The position numbers were made by a program, and so were the translations under genes. From Alphaproteobacteria bacterium (GTDB lineage: Bacteria > Pseudomonadota > Alphaproteobacteria > Reyranellales > Reyranellaceae), in NCBI GenBank assembly GCA_017307275.1, contig JAFKFK010000012.1, positions 1-64,000 on the forward strand: a stretch of DNA of 64,000 bases. The letters run 5' to 3'. Position 1 is the first letter of the stretch, and each line of letters begins with the position of its first letter. Under the pieces are notes generated by a model. The model did not search any database. It worked only from the letters and a program-made list of their open reading frames with translations, and had not been told where the DNA came from. This document shows positions 9,449-18,267 of the stretch, one piece after another.

Positions 9449-10290
9449 CAGGAGGCCTTCGCACTCACCAGCCAGCAGGCACCCGGCAGCAGGACTCCCT
9501 CAGGTTTGGCATGGGGCGCGAGGACTTCGGAGATGGCTGCGCGCGCCTTGTCAGCGGCCTCCGGCGTCGCGTCGGCGAAAGCGCGCGCCAGCGGCCCGAA
9601 GCGATCAGCATTGGCCACGACCTCGGCCACGTCCCTGCCCATGTAGATCGGCACATCGAGCGGCTTCAACGAAAGCGTGGCGAACCCCGCTTCGGTCAGG
9701 ATGCGTTCGACCCTGGCGCGATCGCCAAAGGAATACTGGCCGGGATCTTCCGGACCGAGCTTGGGCAAAGGCGGCAGAAAGGGCGCAGCAGCGCGCACCG
9801 GCACCAGCCCCCAGGGGTTCTCCTGCGGTGTGCGCCAGCAGACAAAAGCCAGACGTCCCGAGGGCTTCAACGCGCGATGCAGGTTGCGGAAAGCCACGAC
9901 TGGCTCGCCGAAGAACATCACGCCAAAGCGCGAAAAGACGAGATCGAACGCGCCGGCCTCGAAAGGATACGTCGTCGCATCGCCGACCACGAAGCTGCTG
10001 TTGGAAGCAGCCTTCGCTCGGGCCGCCTCGATCAGAGGATCGGAAATGTCGAGACCCAGCACCCGGCCTGCCGGCCCTGCCGCGGCGGCGAGCGCCGCCG
10101 TCGTGTCCCCCGTACCGCAGCCGACGTCGATCAGCCGTTCGCCGGGCTGCACGTCGGCGAATGCCAGCACCGCGCTATTGATGTCGACCAGCGACCGCTG
10201 AATGCGCTGATAGGCAGCGAGCCAACCTTGCCCGCCCGGCCCCTTCCAGAAGGCTGCCTGTTCAGCCGCGAGCTCGGCGGCGCTCTTCAC
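9448..10290 (-). CDS. Class I SAM-dependent methyltransferase
   Basis: Protein of 280 residues with a UbiE/type-11 methyltransferase core: motif I DVGCGTGDTT near residue 55, the acidic residue of GLDISDP, a GDATTYPF segment, and the post-motif FSRFGVMFFGEP. The methyl acceptor is unknown. It overlaps the phosphatase upstream by 4 nt (ATGA) and cobP downstream by 1 nt, so it is translationally coupled inside the cobalamin cluster. None of the standard corrin-ring methylases (CobI, CobM, CobJ, CobL families) looks like this, so a direct step in B12 synthesis is not implied; a salvage or housekeeping role is possible. Confidence 0.85.
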   Translation of the reverse strand: MKSAAELAAEQAAFWKGPGGQGWLAAYQRIQRSLVDINSAVLAFADVQPGERLIDVGCGTGDTTAALAAAAGPAGRVLGLDISDPLIEAARAKAASNSSFVVGDATTYPFEAGAFDLVFSRFGVMFFGEPVVAFRNLHRALKPSGRLAFVCWRTPQENPWGLVPVRAAAPFLPPLPKLGPEDPGQYSFGDRARVERILTEAGFATLSLKPLDVPIYMGRDVAEVVANADRFGPLARAFADATPEAADKARAAISEVLAPHAKPEGVLLPGACWLVSAKAS

Positions 10291-10958
10291 GCCGGACCAC
10301 CCGCCGGTCCGTTCTCCAGTTCGCGCGGCATGTAATTCACGAACGAGACACGCCAGGCATGGGCAGGATCAGCCTGCTCGAAATGCTCGATCAGGGTGAG
10401 CGAAACATTCTCGATCTCGAAGCGTACCGCCGCCTCGGGATGCAGGTTGAACGCATGCGCCAGCGCCGCGCGGATCGTGCCGCCATGCGCCGTCGCCACG
10501 ATGTCGCGGCCTTTATGTTCGGCGGTCAGGCGGTCGATGCTGCGCACGGTGCGGTCACGCAGGTCGACGAAGCTCTCGCCGCCCGGCGGCCGATATTCCG
10601 GCGGTCCCAACCAGAAGAGATGGTTGTTGGCGTGGTTCTCGGCGATCTCGATGTAGGTGAGGCCCTGCCAGTCGCCGAAATGCTGTTCGGCGAGATCGGG
10701 ATCGATGTGGAGCCGGTCCATCTCCGCGCCGGCCCTGGCGAGCTGCTCGGCCGTCTTGCGCGCCCGCAGGAGATTGGAGGCGTACCAGACCGCGCCCTTG
10801 GGCAGCAGCTTCGCCTGATGGCGGAACAGCTCTTCGTTGCTCACGTCGCAATCCTTGTCGGATTGGCCGTAGCAGCGGCGTTCCGGATTGGGGACCGGCG
10901 CATGCCGCACCCACCACCAACGCGTAACCGATCCGGTGATCTTGGCGCCTGTCGCCAT
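10287..10958 (-). CDS. Histidine phosphatase family protein (alpha-ribazole phosphatase-like)
   Basis: Phosphoglycerate-mutase-fold phosphatase of 223 residues. The RHG-type motif here reads VRHAP; the second catalytic histidine is in ATAHGGTIRAAL, and the glutamate region is EQHFGDWQGLTY. By position between cobS and cobP it probably acts as CobC, removing the 5'-phosphate from alpha-ribazole phosphate or cobalamin 5'-phosphate; that assignment rests on context. The start at 10958 follows a good GGAGGA site, although the frame stays open further upstream. It overlaps the methyltransferase by 4 nt and lies 34 bp after cobS. Confidence 0.85.
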   Translation of the reverse strand: MATGAKITGSVTRWWWVRHAPVPNPERRCYGQSDKDCDVSNEELFRHQAKLLPKGAVWYASNLLRARKTAEQLARAGAEMDRLHIDPDLAEQHFGDWQGLTYIEIAENHANNHLFWLGPPEYRPPGGESFVDLRDRTVRSIDRLTAEHKGRDIVATAHGGTIRAALAHAFNLHPEAAVRFEIENVSLTLIEHFEQADPAHAWRVSFVNYMPRELENGPAGGPA

Positions 10959-10992
10959 GCTGTCCTCCGCTATCTTTCGAACGGCAGCCTTC

Positions 10993-11808
10993 TTAGCGGC
11001 CGATGAAGATTGCCGCCACCACGAGGAAAGCGATCTCGGCCTTCTGCTGGACGGCGCCGAGCGTATCGCCGGTGTAGCCGCCCAACCGCACCGCGATCCA
11101 GCGTGCCGCAAGTATGCCGGCGCCGATGGCGATCAGCGGCGTCAGCAACGCCACGAAGAAGCCCTTGCCCAGCAGCAAGAGGAAGGCCAGCACGGCGCCC
11201 AGCGCGATCGTCACCCAGACGTCATTGTCGGTCGGCTTGCCGACCTGCGCACCGAGCCCGTCGGCATGGACCGGCGAATAGGCCAGCAGCGGATAGGCCA
11301 GCACCGACCGCGACACGGCATGTGCAGAAATCAGAACGACGAGGCCGGTGGCGCCGCTGAACTGGGCGAGGCAGGCGACCTTGATCAAAACCGAGAGCGC
11401 GATGGCCAGCACGCCGAAGGTGCCGTTGCGGCTGTCGCGCATGATCTCGAGGCGCCGCGCCGGTTCCAGCGCATGCGGCCCCAGCCCGTCGGCGGTGTCG
11501 GCGAGACCGTCTTCATGCAAGGCGCGCGTGATCAGCACGGCCGCACCCACGGCCAGGACGGCCGCCAGCCAGCCGGGACCTGCGATGCCGCGCACGATGG
11601 CGAAGACCAACCCGGCCGCCAGACCGATGCCGGCGCCGATGAAAGGCAGCACCGGCAGGACATCGGCGAGCTGCCACCGCGGCAGGCCGACATCGAGCTT
11701 GAGGCCCGTGAAGAAGGTCGCCTGTTCCTTCGCGGCCTGCAGCCATTCGTCGAACGAGGTCGGACGATGGCTGCTGGAGCCGAAAGAGGGATCGTTGGGG
11801 CTGGTCAT
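10993..11808 (-). CDS. cobS: Adenosylcobinamide-GDP ribazoletransferase
   Basis: Integral membrane cobalamin synthase of 271 residues that joins AdoCbi-GDP to alpha-ribazole (phosphate). Family hallmarks are LPFIGAGIGL near residue 50, the acidic ALHEDGLADTADGLG metal/phosphate motif near residue 90, and GTFGVLAIALSVLIKVACL. Several hydrophobic helices follow, as usual for CobS. The start at 11808 (MTSPND) is preferred over a longer open frame because the family begins with such a short cytoplasmic leader. It is the first gene of the minus-strand cob run; the matching phosphoribosyltransferase cobT is encoded on the other strand beyond the cyclase gene. Confidence 0.95.
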   Translation of the reverse strand: MTSPNDPSFGSSSHRPTSFDEWLQAAKEQATFFTGLKLDVGLPRWQLADVLPVLPFIGAGIGLAAGLVFAIVRGIAGPGWLAAVLAVGAAVLITRALHEDGLADTADGLGPHALEPARRLEIMRDSRNGTFGVLAIALSVLIKVACLAQFSGATGLVVLISAHAVSRSVLAYPLLAYSPVHADGLGAQVGKPTDNDVWVTIALGAVLAFLLLLGKGFFVALLTPLIAIGAGILAARWIAVRLGGYTGDTLGAVQQKAEIAFLVVAAIFIGR

Positions 11809-11872
11809 GGTCCGATCAATATAGGGTGACCCACGCCCGCCATGAAGGCGGTAAATCCACACTCGCGGCGTT

Positions 11873-13612
11873 CTATAGGCCGGCCTTCACAAGGCCCTCG
11901 CGAAGGTGCTGAAGGTCCGCGTCGTTCGCGTAATGCATGGTGGCCAGGAACTTCTCCAGATCGAGCTCGGGATCGAGCTGCCGCAGCCGCATCACATGCG
12001 CCGACGAAGCGGTCCGATCGCCGAGCCATCCGTAACAGGCCGCGATGAAGGCGTGCTGCTGGGCGTCCATCGTCGACAGATGCATGAAGTCCTCGATGGC
12101 CTGCGCATACTGCCGGCCGACGAAGTGCGCCCTGCCGAGATGACTCCAGAAGCGCGCGGGGTGGTGCGGGTTCAAGCGCATCGCCTTGCGGATCCACTCA
12201 AGCCCCTCCTCGGCCCGTCCGAGCCAGGTGAAGAGCTCGCCCATCTGGACCACGACGAGGTCGTAGTTGGGGTTCAGCTCCAGCGCCCGATCCTGATGAT
12301 AGCGGGCGCGATTCATGTCATTTCGCACGATCGCGACCGCAGCGAGGATGCGATGGACGTCGGGGTCGTTGTCGTCGAGCGCCATCGCCCTGTCGAGCTC
12401 GAGCGCGACATCGTTGAAAACCGCGTCCTTGTCCTCGCACCAGCCATAGCCCCAGCCCTGACCGAGGATGCACCCGCGCCACGCGTGGGCATGAGCGTAG
12501 TCGGGATCGAGCTGCAAGGCCCGGTCGATCAGCTTCAGCGCCTCGGCGTTGTCCTGGCGCGTGCTGCGGTGGTGCAGGACCTTGGCGGCCAGTACGCATT
12601 CGTAGGCGGCCATGCTGGACGGCTTCAGGCGGGCGAGCTGGTCCTGCTGAGCCGCTTCGAGCCGGCCCGGCAGGGTCGCGACGATCGCCGATGTGATCTC
12701 GTCCTGGATGGAGAAGATGTCATCGAGCTTGCGGTCATAGCGCTCGGCCCAGATATGCGCGTCGCTCGCCGTGTCGATGAGCTGCACCGATACGCGCAGC
12801 CGGTCGCCCGATTTGCGGACGCTGCCTTCCACCAGATAGCGCGCGCCCAGCTTCTGCGCGACCTCGCGGAGGTTCGCGGCATGGCCCTTGTAGACGAACG
12901 TCGACGTGCGCGAGATCACGAACAGCTCGCGGCGGCGGCTGAGCTCCGTGAGGATATCCTCGGTCAGTCCGTCGGCGAAGAACTCCTGCTCCGGATCGCC
13001 GCTCATGTTGGTGAACGGCAGCACCGCAACCGTGGGCTTCACCACGGCGCCCTTCATGGCAGCATGCGCGTCGCCTGGTGCCGGCCTCTGTTCCGGTGGC
13101 GCCATAACGAGCCGGTAGAGCCGCACGGGCCGGCTGATGTTCTTCAGGAGTTTCTCGCCCAGATCCTCGAAGGCGACATCGACGCGGCCATCGATCTGGT
13201 CGTGCACGGCGGCGGTGACGCAGATCCCGCCGATTTCGGCGAGCTGCTCCACGCGCGCCGCGATGTTGACGCCATCGCCGTAGATGTCGCCGTCCTCGAA
13301 GATGATGTCGCCGAGATTGATGCCGATGCGAAAGTCGATGCGCCGGTCGCTAGCCACATCGGAATTACGCCGCCGCATCCGCTCCTGGATTTCGATCGCG
13401 CACCTGGCCGCATCGGCGACGCTCTGGAACTCCACCAGCATGCCGTCGCCGGTGGTTTTGATAATGTTCCCTTGGTTCTTGGCGATGGCAGGGTCGATCA
13501 GCTCGATGCGATGGGCGCGCAATCGCGCGAGCGTCCCGCGCTCGTCGACCTCCATCAACCGGCTGTAACCGACCATGTCGGCTGCCAGCACCGCCGCAAG
13601 CCTGTGGTCCAT
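11873..13612 (-). CDS. Class III adenylate cyclase with TolB-like and TPR regions
   Basis: Protein of 579 residues. Residues 1-170 form a class III cyclase domain: the metal-binding Asp in LAADMVGYS, the lysine and GDG of IIKTTGDGMLVEF, and the second metal/adenine Asp pattern in DIYGDGVNIAARVEQL. The Lys/Asp pair favours ATP, so cAMP is the likely product. Residues about 195-340 match the TolB-like segment often found in these proteins (AVLPFTNMSGDPEQEFFADGLTEDI), and the rest is TPR repeats. There is no membrane helix or signal peptide, so it is a soluble signalling protein. The start at 13612 opens directly into the cyclase domain. It is divergent from cobT and follows no obvious operon. 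Confidence 0.9.
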   Translation of the reverse strand: MDHRLAAVLAADMVGYSRLMEVDERGTLARLRAHRIELIDPAIAKNQGNIIKTTGDGMLVEFQSVADAARCAIEIQERMRRRNSDVASDRRIDFRIGINLGDIIFEDGDIYGDGVNIAARVEQLAEIGGICVTAAVHDQIDGRVDVAFEDLGEKLLKNISRPVRLYRLVMAPPEQRPAPGDAHAAMKGAVVKPTVAVLPFTNMSGDPEQEFFADGLTEDILTELSRRRELFVISRTSTFVYKGHAANLREVAQKLGARYLVEGSVRKSGDRLRVSVQLIDTASDAHIWAERYDRKLDDIFSIQDEITSAIVATLPGRLEAAQQDQLARLKPSSMAAYECVLAAKVLHHRSTRQDNAEALKLIDRALQLDPDYAHAHAWRGCILGQGWGYGWCEDKDAVFNDVALELDRAMALDDNDPDVHRILAAVAIVRNDMNRARYHQDRALELNPNYDLVVVQMGELFTWLGRAEEGLEWIRKAMRLNPHHPARFWSHLGRAHFVGRQYAQAIEDFMHLSTMDAQQHAFIAACYGWLGDRTASSAHVMRLRQLDPELDLEKFLATMHYANDADLQHLREGLVKAGL

Positions 13613-13810
13613 CGGCTTTACCCCGGAAGGCGCCCTGCATCGTAGAAGGGCCGCCCGGCCGAGGCAACGAACCGGATGGCCCGGCCAGAACCCCGCCACA
13701 TGGCCCCATCACACGGCCCTGCAACACAATGGAGCGCGACGAAATCGGCCGAAAATGCGGGCCGTTTGGGCTGGCCTCGGTGCGGCAAATATAGGATGGT
13801 CCGCGCCTTC
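13613..13810. promoter_or_regulatory. Divergent promoter region between the cyclase gene and cobT
   Basis: 198 bp separate two divergent genes and must hold promoters for both. A TATAGG-like stretch lies near 13791, about 20 bp before cobT. I looked for a cobalamin (AdoCbl) riboswitch here because of cobT and did not see its B12-box pattern. No palindrome long enough to call an operator stands out. Confidence 0.4.
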
Positions 13811-14854
13811 ATGAGCACTCCTGCGACAGCCAAATCCGCCGCTTCCTTCGACGAAATGCGCCGCATCCTGCGCGAGCTGCCGGGGCCGGACCTGACCGCC
13901 CAGACCGAAGTGGTCCGCCGCCAGACCGAGCTCACCAAGCCGCCGGGTTCGCTCGGCCGGCTGGAAGAGATCGCCGAATGGCTGGCCGCCTGGCAGGGCC
14001 GCGCCCAGCCGCGGGTCGAGCGGCCGCGCATTGCGGTGTTTGCCGGAACCCATGGCGTGGCCGCGCGGGGCGTCTCGGCCTATCCGCCGGAAGTCACGCA
14101 ACAGATGGTGAAGAACTTCCTGAACGGCGGCGCGGCGATCAACCAGCTCGCCGCCGCGATCGACGCCGACCTGCGCATCTACGAACTCGACCTCGAACAT
14201 CCCACGGCCGACTTCACCCAGGGCCCGGCGATGAACGAGGCGCGCGCCGCCAACGCCATGGCCTACGGCATGATGGCGGCCGAGCCCGGCATCGACGTGC
14301 TGTGCCTCGGCGAGATGGGCATCGCCAACACGACCACGGCCGCCACGCTCTGCGCCGCACTGTTCGGCGGCAACGGCAAAGATTGGGCGGGGCCCGGCAC
14401 CGGCGTTGCCGGCAAAGCGCTGGAGCACAAGATCGCCGTCATCGACGAGGCGCTGGTGCACCACAAGGACGCCATCGCACGCCGCGATCCGCTGGAGCTG
14501 CTGGCGACGGTCGGTGGTGAAGAGTTCGCCGCGATCACCGGTGCCATCGTCGCTGCCCGCATGGGCCGCATCCCGGTGCTGCTCGACGGCTATGCCTGCA
14601 CGACGGCTGCCGCCGTCTTGTGGGCCGTCGACCGGCACGCCTTGGATCATTGCCTGGTGGCGCATCGCTCGGCCGAGCCCGGCCACGACCGCCTCCTCAA
14701 GGCGATCGACAAGGCGCCGCTGTTCGACCTCGGCATGCGGCTGGGCGAAGCCTCGGCGGCAGCCGTTGCCGTGCCGCTCCTGAAGGCGGCCGCAGCCTGC
14801 CACAACGGTATGGCAACCTTCGCGGAGGCCGGCGTATCATCGAGGGATGCGTAG
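13811..14854 (+). CDS. cobT: Nicotinate-nucleotide--dimethylbenzimidazole phosphoribosyltransferase
   Basis: Makes alpha-ribazole 5'-phosphate from dimethylbenzimidazole and nicotinate mononucleotide, the lower-ligand step of cobalamin assembly. It has 347 residues, the normal size. Typical segments are TKPPGSLGRLE near residue 45, GTHGVAARGVSAYP, NFLNGGAAINQLA, GEMGIANTTTAA, the glycine-rich AGPGTGV, and EPGHDRLL near the C-terminus. The start at 13811 is chosen because the homologous region begins soon after; an in-frame extension upstream is unconvincing. It overlaps the next gene by 8 nt. Confidence 0.95.
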   Translation: MSTPATAKSAASFDEMRRILRELPGPDLTAQTEVVRRQTELTKPPGSLGRLEEIAEWLAAWQGRAQPRVERPRIAVFAGTHGVAARGVSAYPPEVTQQMVKNFLNGGAAINQLAAAIDADLRIYELDLEHPTADFTQGPAMNEARAANAMAYGMMAAEPGIDVLCLGEMGIANTTTAATLCAALFGGNGKDWAGPGTGVAGKALEHKIAVIDEALVHHKDAIARRDPLELLATVGGEEFAAITGAIVAARMGRIPVLLDGYACTTAAAVLWAVDRHALDHCLVAHRSAEPGHDRLLKAIDKAPLFDLGMRLGEASAAAVAVPLLKAAAACHNGMATFAEAGVSSRDA

Positions 14855-15323
14855 ACGCGCCTTGATTGCGGCGTCCCTGCCGCTCCTCGCCTCACCTCTC
14901 CTCGCGCCTCCGGCTTTGGCCCATCCGCCGCGCCAACCCGATGCGGCGGAGTCGCAAAAGTTCATCCAGGAAGTGACGGCCCTTCGCGAGAAACTCGCCA
15001 AGGCCGTAAGGGATAAGAACGTCTCAGCGCTGCGCGCGGCCTATGCCGACGCCTATACGCATACGCATGAGTCGGGGAAGCTCGACAACAAGGAGGCGCG
15101 GATCGCGTCAGCCCTGGCCGGCGAGCCGTTGGTCGAGACGGCACCTGCCACCGACCTCACGTTTCGCGTCTTCACCGGCCCCACCGTGATCGTGACCGGC
15201 AAAAGCACGATGCCGGGCGTGAAAGGTGAAACGAGTGCCGATGTCCGCTGGGTCTGTGTCTACATAACGGCCAGGGACGGCTGGGAACTGGCCGTCAGCC
15301 AGGCGACACGGTTGCCTGTCTAA
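14847..15323 (+). CDS. Exported SnoaL/NTF2-like (DUF4440-type) protein
   Basis: Protein of 158 residues with an N-terminal export signal (MRRRALIAAS, hydrophobic run, cleavage near ALA-HP). The mature part fits the NTF2-like fold of small ketosteroid-isomerase relatives: an initial helix (RDKNVSALRAAYADAYTHTH), then strands with VIVTGKST and ADVRWVCVYITARDGWELAVSQATRL. No catalytic residues can be named. It starts inside the end of cobT and ends with a 4-nt convergent overlap with the oxidoreductase gene. I see no reason to link it to cobalamin beyond the overlap. Confidence 0.75.
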   Translation: MRRRALIAASLPLLASPLLAPPALAHPPRQPDAAESQKFIQEVTALREKLAKAVRDKNVSALRAAYADAYTHTHESGKLDNKEARIASALAGEPLVETAPATDLTFRVFTGPTVIVTGKSTMPGVKGETSADVRWVCVYITARDGWELAVSQATRLPV

Positions 15324-16654
15324 GCTCTCACGCGATCCCACCAGTCGCGCGTGCGGTACCAGGCGCCGACGAAGGGCAGCACCCATTCGGGATTGCCGTT
15401 GTAGAAGGGCACGGTCGGGAAATCCTGGCCGTCGAAGGCATTCACCGGCGCGTTCGAGCCGCCCGCGATCTTGCGTGCGGTCTGATAGCCGAGATAGCTC
15501 ATCATCGCGACGCCCGAGCCGTTGCAGGCCATGAGGTAGTGCATGCCCTGCTCGACGCCCATGTGCGGCAGGAAATCGAAGGCGAAGGCGACGTTGCCAG
15601 TCCAGGCGTGCGTGACCTTCACACCCTTGAGCTGCGGCCAGCGCTCCAGCATGTAGCCGTGCAGCACCGGCGCGCTGACTTCGGGCGTGACCTGCGTAAA
15701 GCGCGCGCGGCCGCCGAAGATCACGCGCTTGTTGTCGGGTGACTGGCGATAGTAGCAGAGCACGCGCTTGGTATCGCTGACGACGCGGTTCTTCGGAATG
15801 AGGCTCTGCACCAGATCCTCCGGCAGCTCCTCGGTCGCGATGATGTGGCTGGCGACCGGCACGAGCTTGCGGCGCAGGGTCGGCGTCAGCTCGGTCGTGT
15901 AGCCGTTGGTCGCGATCACCACCTCACGCGCCTCGATCGGGCCCTTGCTGGTGAGGACACGAAATCCTCCGGTCTTGCGCTCGATCTTCTCCGCATCGCA
16001 GTTGGCGCAGAGCGTGGCGCCGGCGCGATGGGCCGCCTTCAGCAGGCCGCCATAGTAGAGTGCGGGATGGAGCTGGCCGGTGCGCTCCACGACCATGCCG
16101 CCGTAGTAATAGTCCGACGCGATCTCCTCGCGCTGCTGCTCGCGCGGCACCATGTAGGTGCCGAGGCCGGCCTTGGCATTGTAGGTGCCGACCTTGGCTT
16201 CCTGCTCCGCATAGTGGCGCGGCGTGTAGGCGCCGCTGAAGCGGCCGTTCATGCGCCAGTAGCACTCGATGCCCTCGCGCTGGATCACCGTCTCGACCTG
16301 CGCCAGCGAATCGGCAGCATCGGCCAGCATGCGCTCCATGACCTTCTTCCAAGCCTCGGCATCGCCACCCACGCCCTTGCCGGAGAAGCCCTTGCCCATG
16401 GTGGTGCCGCCGCTGACGCCGCCGCCGTTGCGCGTCGAGGCGCCGACGCCGAAATCGCCGCGTTCCAGCACCGTCACGTCGACGCCGGAGCGCGCCAGTT
16501 CCAATCCTGTCGACAGGCCGCCATAGCCCGCGCCGACCACCAGCACGTCGGTCTTGAGCGGCGGGTCCTGGCTCAGCTCGTTGGAGGGGTGCCACCATTC
16601 CCACCACCAGGGCATCGGCTTGAAATCCTTGTGGAACACGGACTCGGCCATCAC
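15320..16654 (-). CDS. FAD-dependent amine oxidase (PuuB/DadA-like), module A
   Basis: Protein of 444 residues of the glycine-oxidase/D-amino-acid-dehydrogenase family. It starts with the WWWEWWHPSNE leader often seen in gamma-glutamylputrescine-oxidase-like proteins, then the FAD-binding VVGAGYGGLSTGLELARSG near residue 45 and the ERGDFGVGASTRNGGGVSGG segment. The C-terminal FAD contact HMGVEQGMHYLMACNGSGVAMM lies near residue 390. It oxidises an amine or imino acid, probably the compound imported by the ABC transporter just upstream on the same strand (permease gene ends 21 bp away). It is a clear paralogue of the protein at 26909-28234. Confidence 0.88.
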   Translation of the reverse strand: MMAESVFHKDFKPMPWWWEWWHPSNELSQDPPLKTDVLVVGAGYGGLSTGLELARSGVDVTVLERGDFGVGASTRNGGGVSGGTTMGKGFSGKGVGGDAEAWKKVMERMLADAADSLAQVETVIQREGIECYWRMNGRFSGAYTPRHYAEQEAKVGTYNAKAGLGTYMVPREQQREEIASDYYYGGMVVERTGQLHPALYYGGLLKAAHRAGATLCANCDAEKIERKTGGFRVLTSKGPIEAREVVIATNGYTTELTPTLRRKLVPVASHIIATEELPEDLVQSLIPKNRVVSDTKRVLCYYRQSPDNKRVIFGGRARFTQVTPEVSAPVLHGYMLERWPQLKGVKVTHAWTGNVAFAFDFLPHMGVEQGMHYLMACNGSGVAMMSYLGYQTARKIAGGSNAPVNAFDGQDFPTVPFYNGNPEWVLPFVGAWYRTRDWWDRVRA

Positions 16655-16675
16655 TCCCTCCCCACGCGCACGCCG

Positions 16676-17455
16676 CTAACGCGCGCTGTCCCTGAGGCCC
16701 CGGCCGAAGCGGCCGATCAGGACCAGCACCACCGACACCAGCAAGATCTGCATCACCGAAACGGCGGCGATGGTCGGATCGATCTCCATCATGATGTTGT
16801 CGAACATCTTCTTGGGCAGCGTCATGTTCGCGCCTGCCAGGAACAGCGCGACTACTACCTCATCGAAGGACGAGATGAAGGCGAGCAGCCCGGCCGAGAC
16901 GAGGCTCGGTCGCAGCAGCGGCAGGGTGATGCGCATCAGCGTCTTCCAGCGCGAGGCGCCCAACCCTTCGGCCGCCTGCTCCAGCGACCGGTCGAAATCG
17001 CGCAGGCCGGCGGCGATCACCAGCACCACGAAGGGCAGCGCCAGAACGGTGTGGGCCACGACCAACCCATACCAGGTACCGATCAGCTTCAACTTGGCGA
17101 ACAGGCCATAGATCGCGACGGAAAGGATGATGGTCGGCACGATGATGGGCGCCAGCGCCAGCCGGTCGAGCAGCGCACGGCCGCGGAACCGGGCGCGCAC
17201 CAGGCTGAAGGCGAGCGGCACGCCCAACAGCAATGCCAGCACCGCGGTCGCGCCGCCGATATAGAGCGAGCGCCATGTGGCATCGATCCATTGCGGATCG
17301 TCGAGATAGCGTTCGTACCACTGCCAGGAAAAGCCCGGCGGCGGGAACTGCATGTAGGGCGCCGAGGAGAGCGAGATCGGGAACACCACCAGCAGCGGCA
17401 GCATCAGGAAGAAGTAGATCAGCGCGCAGACCGCGACGAGAAGGCGCCGGCTCAT
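16676..17455 (-). CDS. ABC transporter permease (PotC-like), module A
   Basis: Inner-membrane permease of 259 residues with about six helices and the EAA-loop motif EQAAEGLGASRWKTLMRITLPLL near residue 150. It belongs to the spermidine/putrescine-type family and pairs with the permease upstream, which it overlaps by 4 nt (ATGA). The start at 17455 is fixed by that overlap; the frame remains open further upstream only as a shadow of the neighbouring gene. A bound polyamine-like or opine-like ligand is likely from family membership. Confidence 0.9.
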   Translation of the reverse strand: MSRRLLVAVCALIYFFLMLPLLVVFPISLSSAPYMQFPPPGFSWQWYERYLDDPQWIDATWRSLYIGGATAVLALLLGVPLAFSLVRARFRGRALLDRLALAPIIVPTIILSVAIYGLFAKLKLIGTWYGLVVAHTVLALPFVVLVIAAGLRDFDRSLEQAAEGLGASRWKTLMRITLPLLRPSLVSAGLLAFISSFDEVVVALFLAGANMTLPKKMFDNIMMEIDPTIAAVSVMQILLVSVVLVLIGRFGRGLRDSAR

Positions 17456-18261
17456 CGCGTCGCCTCCGGCTGCGTGAAGCGCTGCGCCAGCGCATAGACG
17501 GCGAAGGTGAAGACCAGCAGCACCGCAGAGAGCGCCGCGGCGAAGGGCCAGTTCAGCGTCTCGCGCACCTGCTGCTCGATCAGGACCGCGATCATCATCA
17601 CCCGGCCGCCACCCAGCAGCGCCGGCGTGATGAAGAAGCCCAGCGACAGCACGAACACCAGGACGCTGCCGGCGAAGATGCCATTGAGCGTAAGCGGCAG
17701 GTAGATGCGCCAGAAGATGCGTGCGCTCGAGGCGCCGAGGCCGGCGGCCGCCGCAGGGATCGCCGGATCGACGCGGCGCACCGCGCCATAGATCGGCAGC
17801 ACCATGTAGGGCAGCAGCACATGCACCATGCCGATCAGCACGCCGGTAAAGTTGTGCAGAAGCGGCAGCGGATCCGTCGTGAGGCCGGACTCCATCAGCG
17901 TGCGGTTCAGCACACCGTTGCGTCCCAGCAGCACCATCCAGGCATAGGTACGCACCAGCACCGACGTCCAAAGCGGCAGCAGAACGCAGATGAATCCGAA
18001 GGTCGCCCAGCCCGGTGTCGTGGTCGCCATCAGGTAGCCCAGCGGATAGCCCAGAAGCAGGCAGACGAGCGTCACCAGCAGGGCGATCTCGAAGGTGTTC
18101 CAGAAGACGCGCAGGTAAAGCCCCTCGCCCAGCGCCTTGGCGTACCAGTCGAGCGTGCCGGCCTCGACGCTGAATCCCAGCATGCGCACGACCGGAAACA
18201 GGAAGAACACCAGCAGCAGGATCAGCGCCGGCAGCGCTGGCCAGAAACCGCGGGCCGTCAT
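17452..18261 (-). CDS. ABC transporter permease (PotB-like), module A
   Basis: Permease of 269 residues with about six hydrophobic segments. The EAA loop AAAAGLGASSARIFWRIYLPLTLNG lies near residue 175, and TSVLVRTYAWMVLLG is typical of PotB homologues. The start at 18261 (MTARGFWPALPALILL) puts the first helix right after the initiator; a longer frame would read through the palindromic repeat. It lies downstream of the ATPase gene, separated from it by that repeat, and overlaps the second permease by 4 nt. Confidence 0.9.
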   Translation of the reverse strand: MTARGFWPALPALILLLVFFLFPVVRMLGFSVEAGTLDWYAKALGEGLYLRVFWNTFEIALLVTLVCLLLGYPLGYLMATTTPGWATFGFICVLLPLWTSVLVRTYAWMVLLGRNGVLNRTLMESGLTTDPLPLLHNFTGVLIGMVHVLLPYMVLPIYGAVRRVDPAIPAAAAGLGASSARIFWRIYLPLTLNGIFAGSVLVFVLSLGFFITPALLGGGRVMMIAVLIEQQVRETLNWPFAAALSAVLLVFTFAVYALAQRFTQPEATR

Positions 18262-18267
18262 GGTGAA

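Noticed and set aside
13613..13810. Cobalamin riboswitch before cobT
   Set aside because: I did not find the B12-box pattern or the expected length of leader.
16676..17971. A single fused frame that would join the second permease to upstream sequence
   Set aside because: The upstream part is a shadow of the PotB-like gene; the ATG at 17455 with its 4-nt overlap is the proper start.
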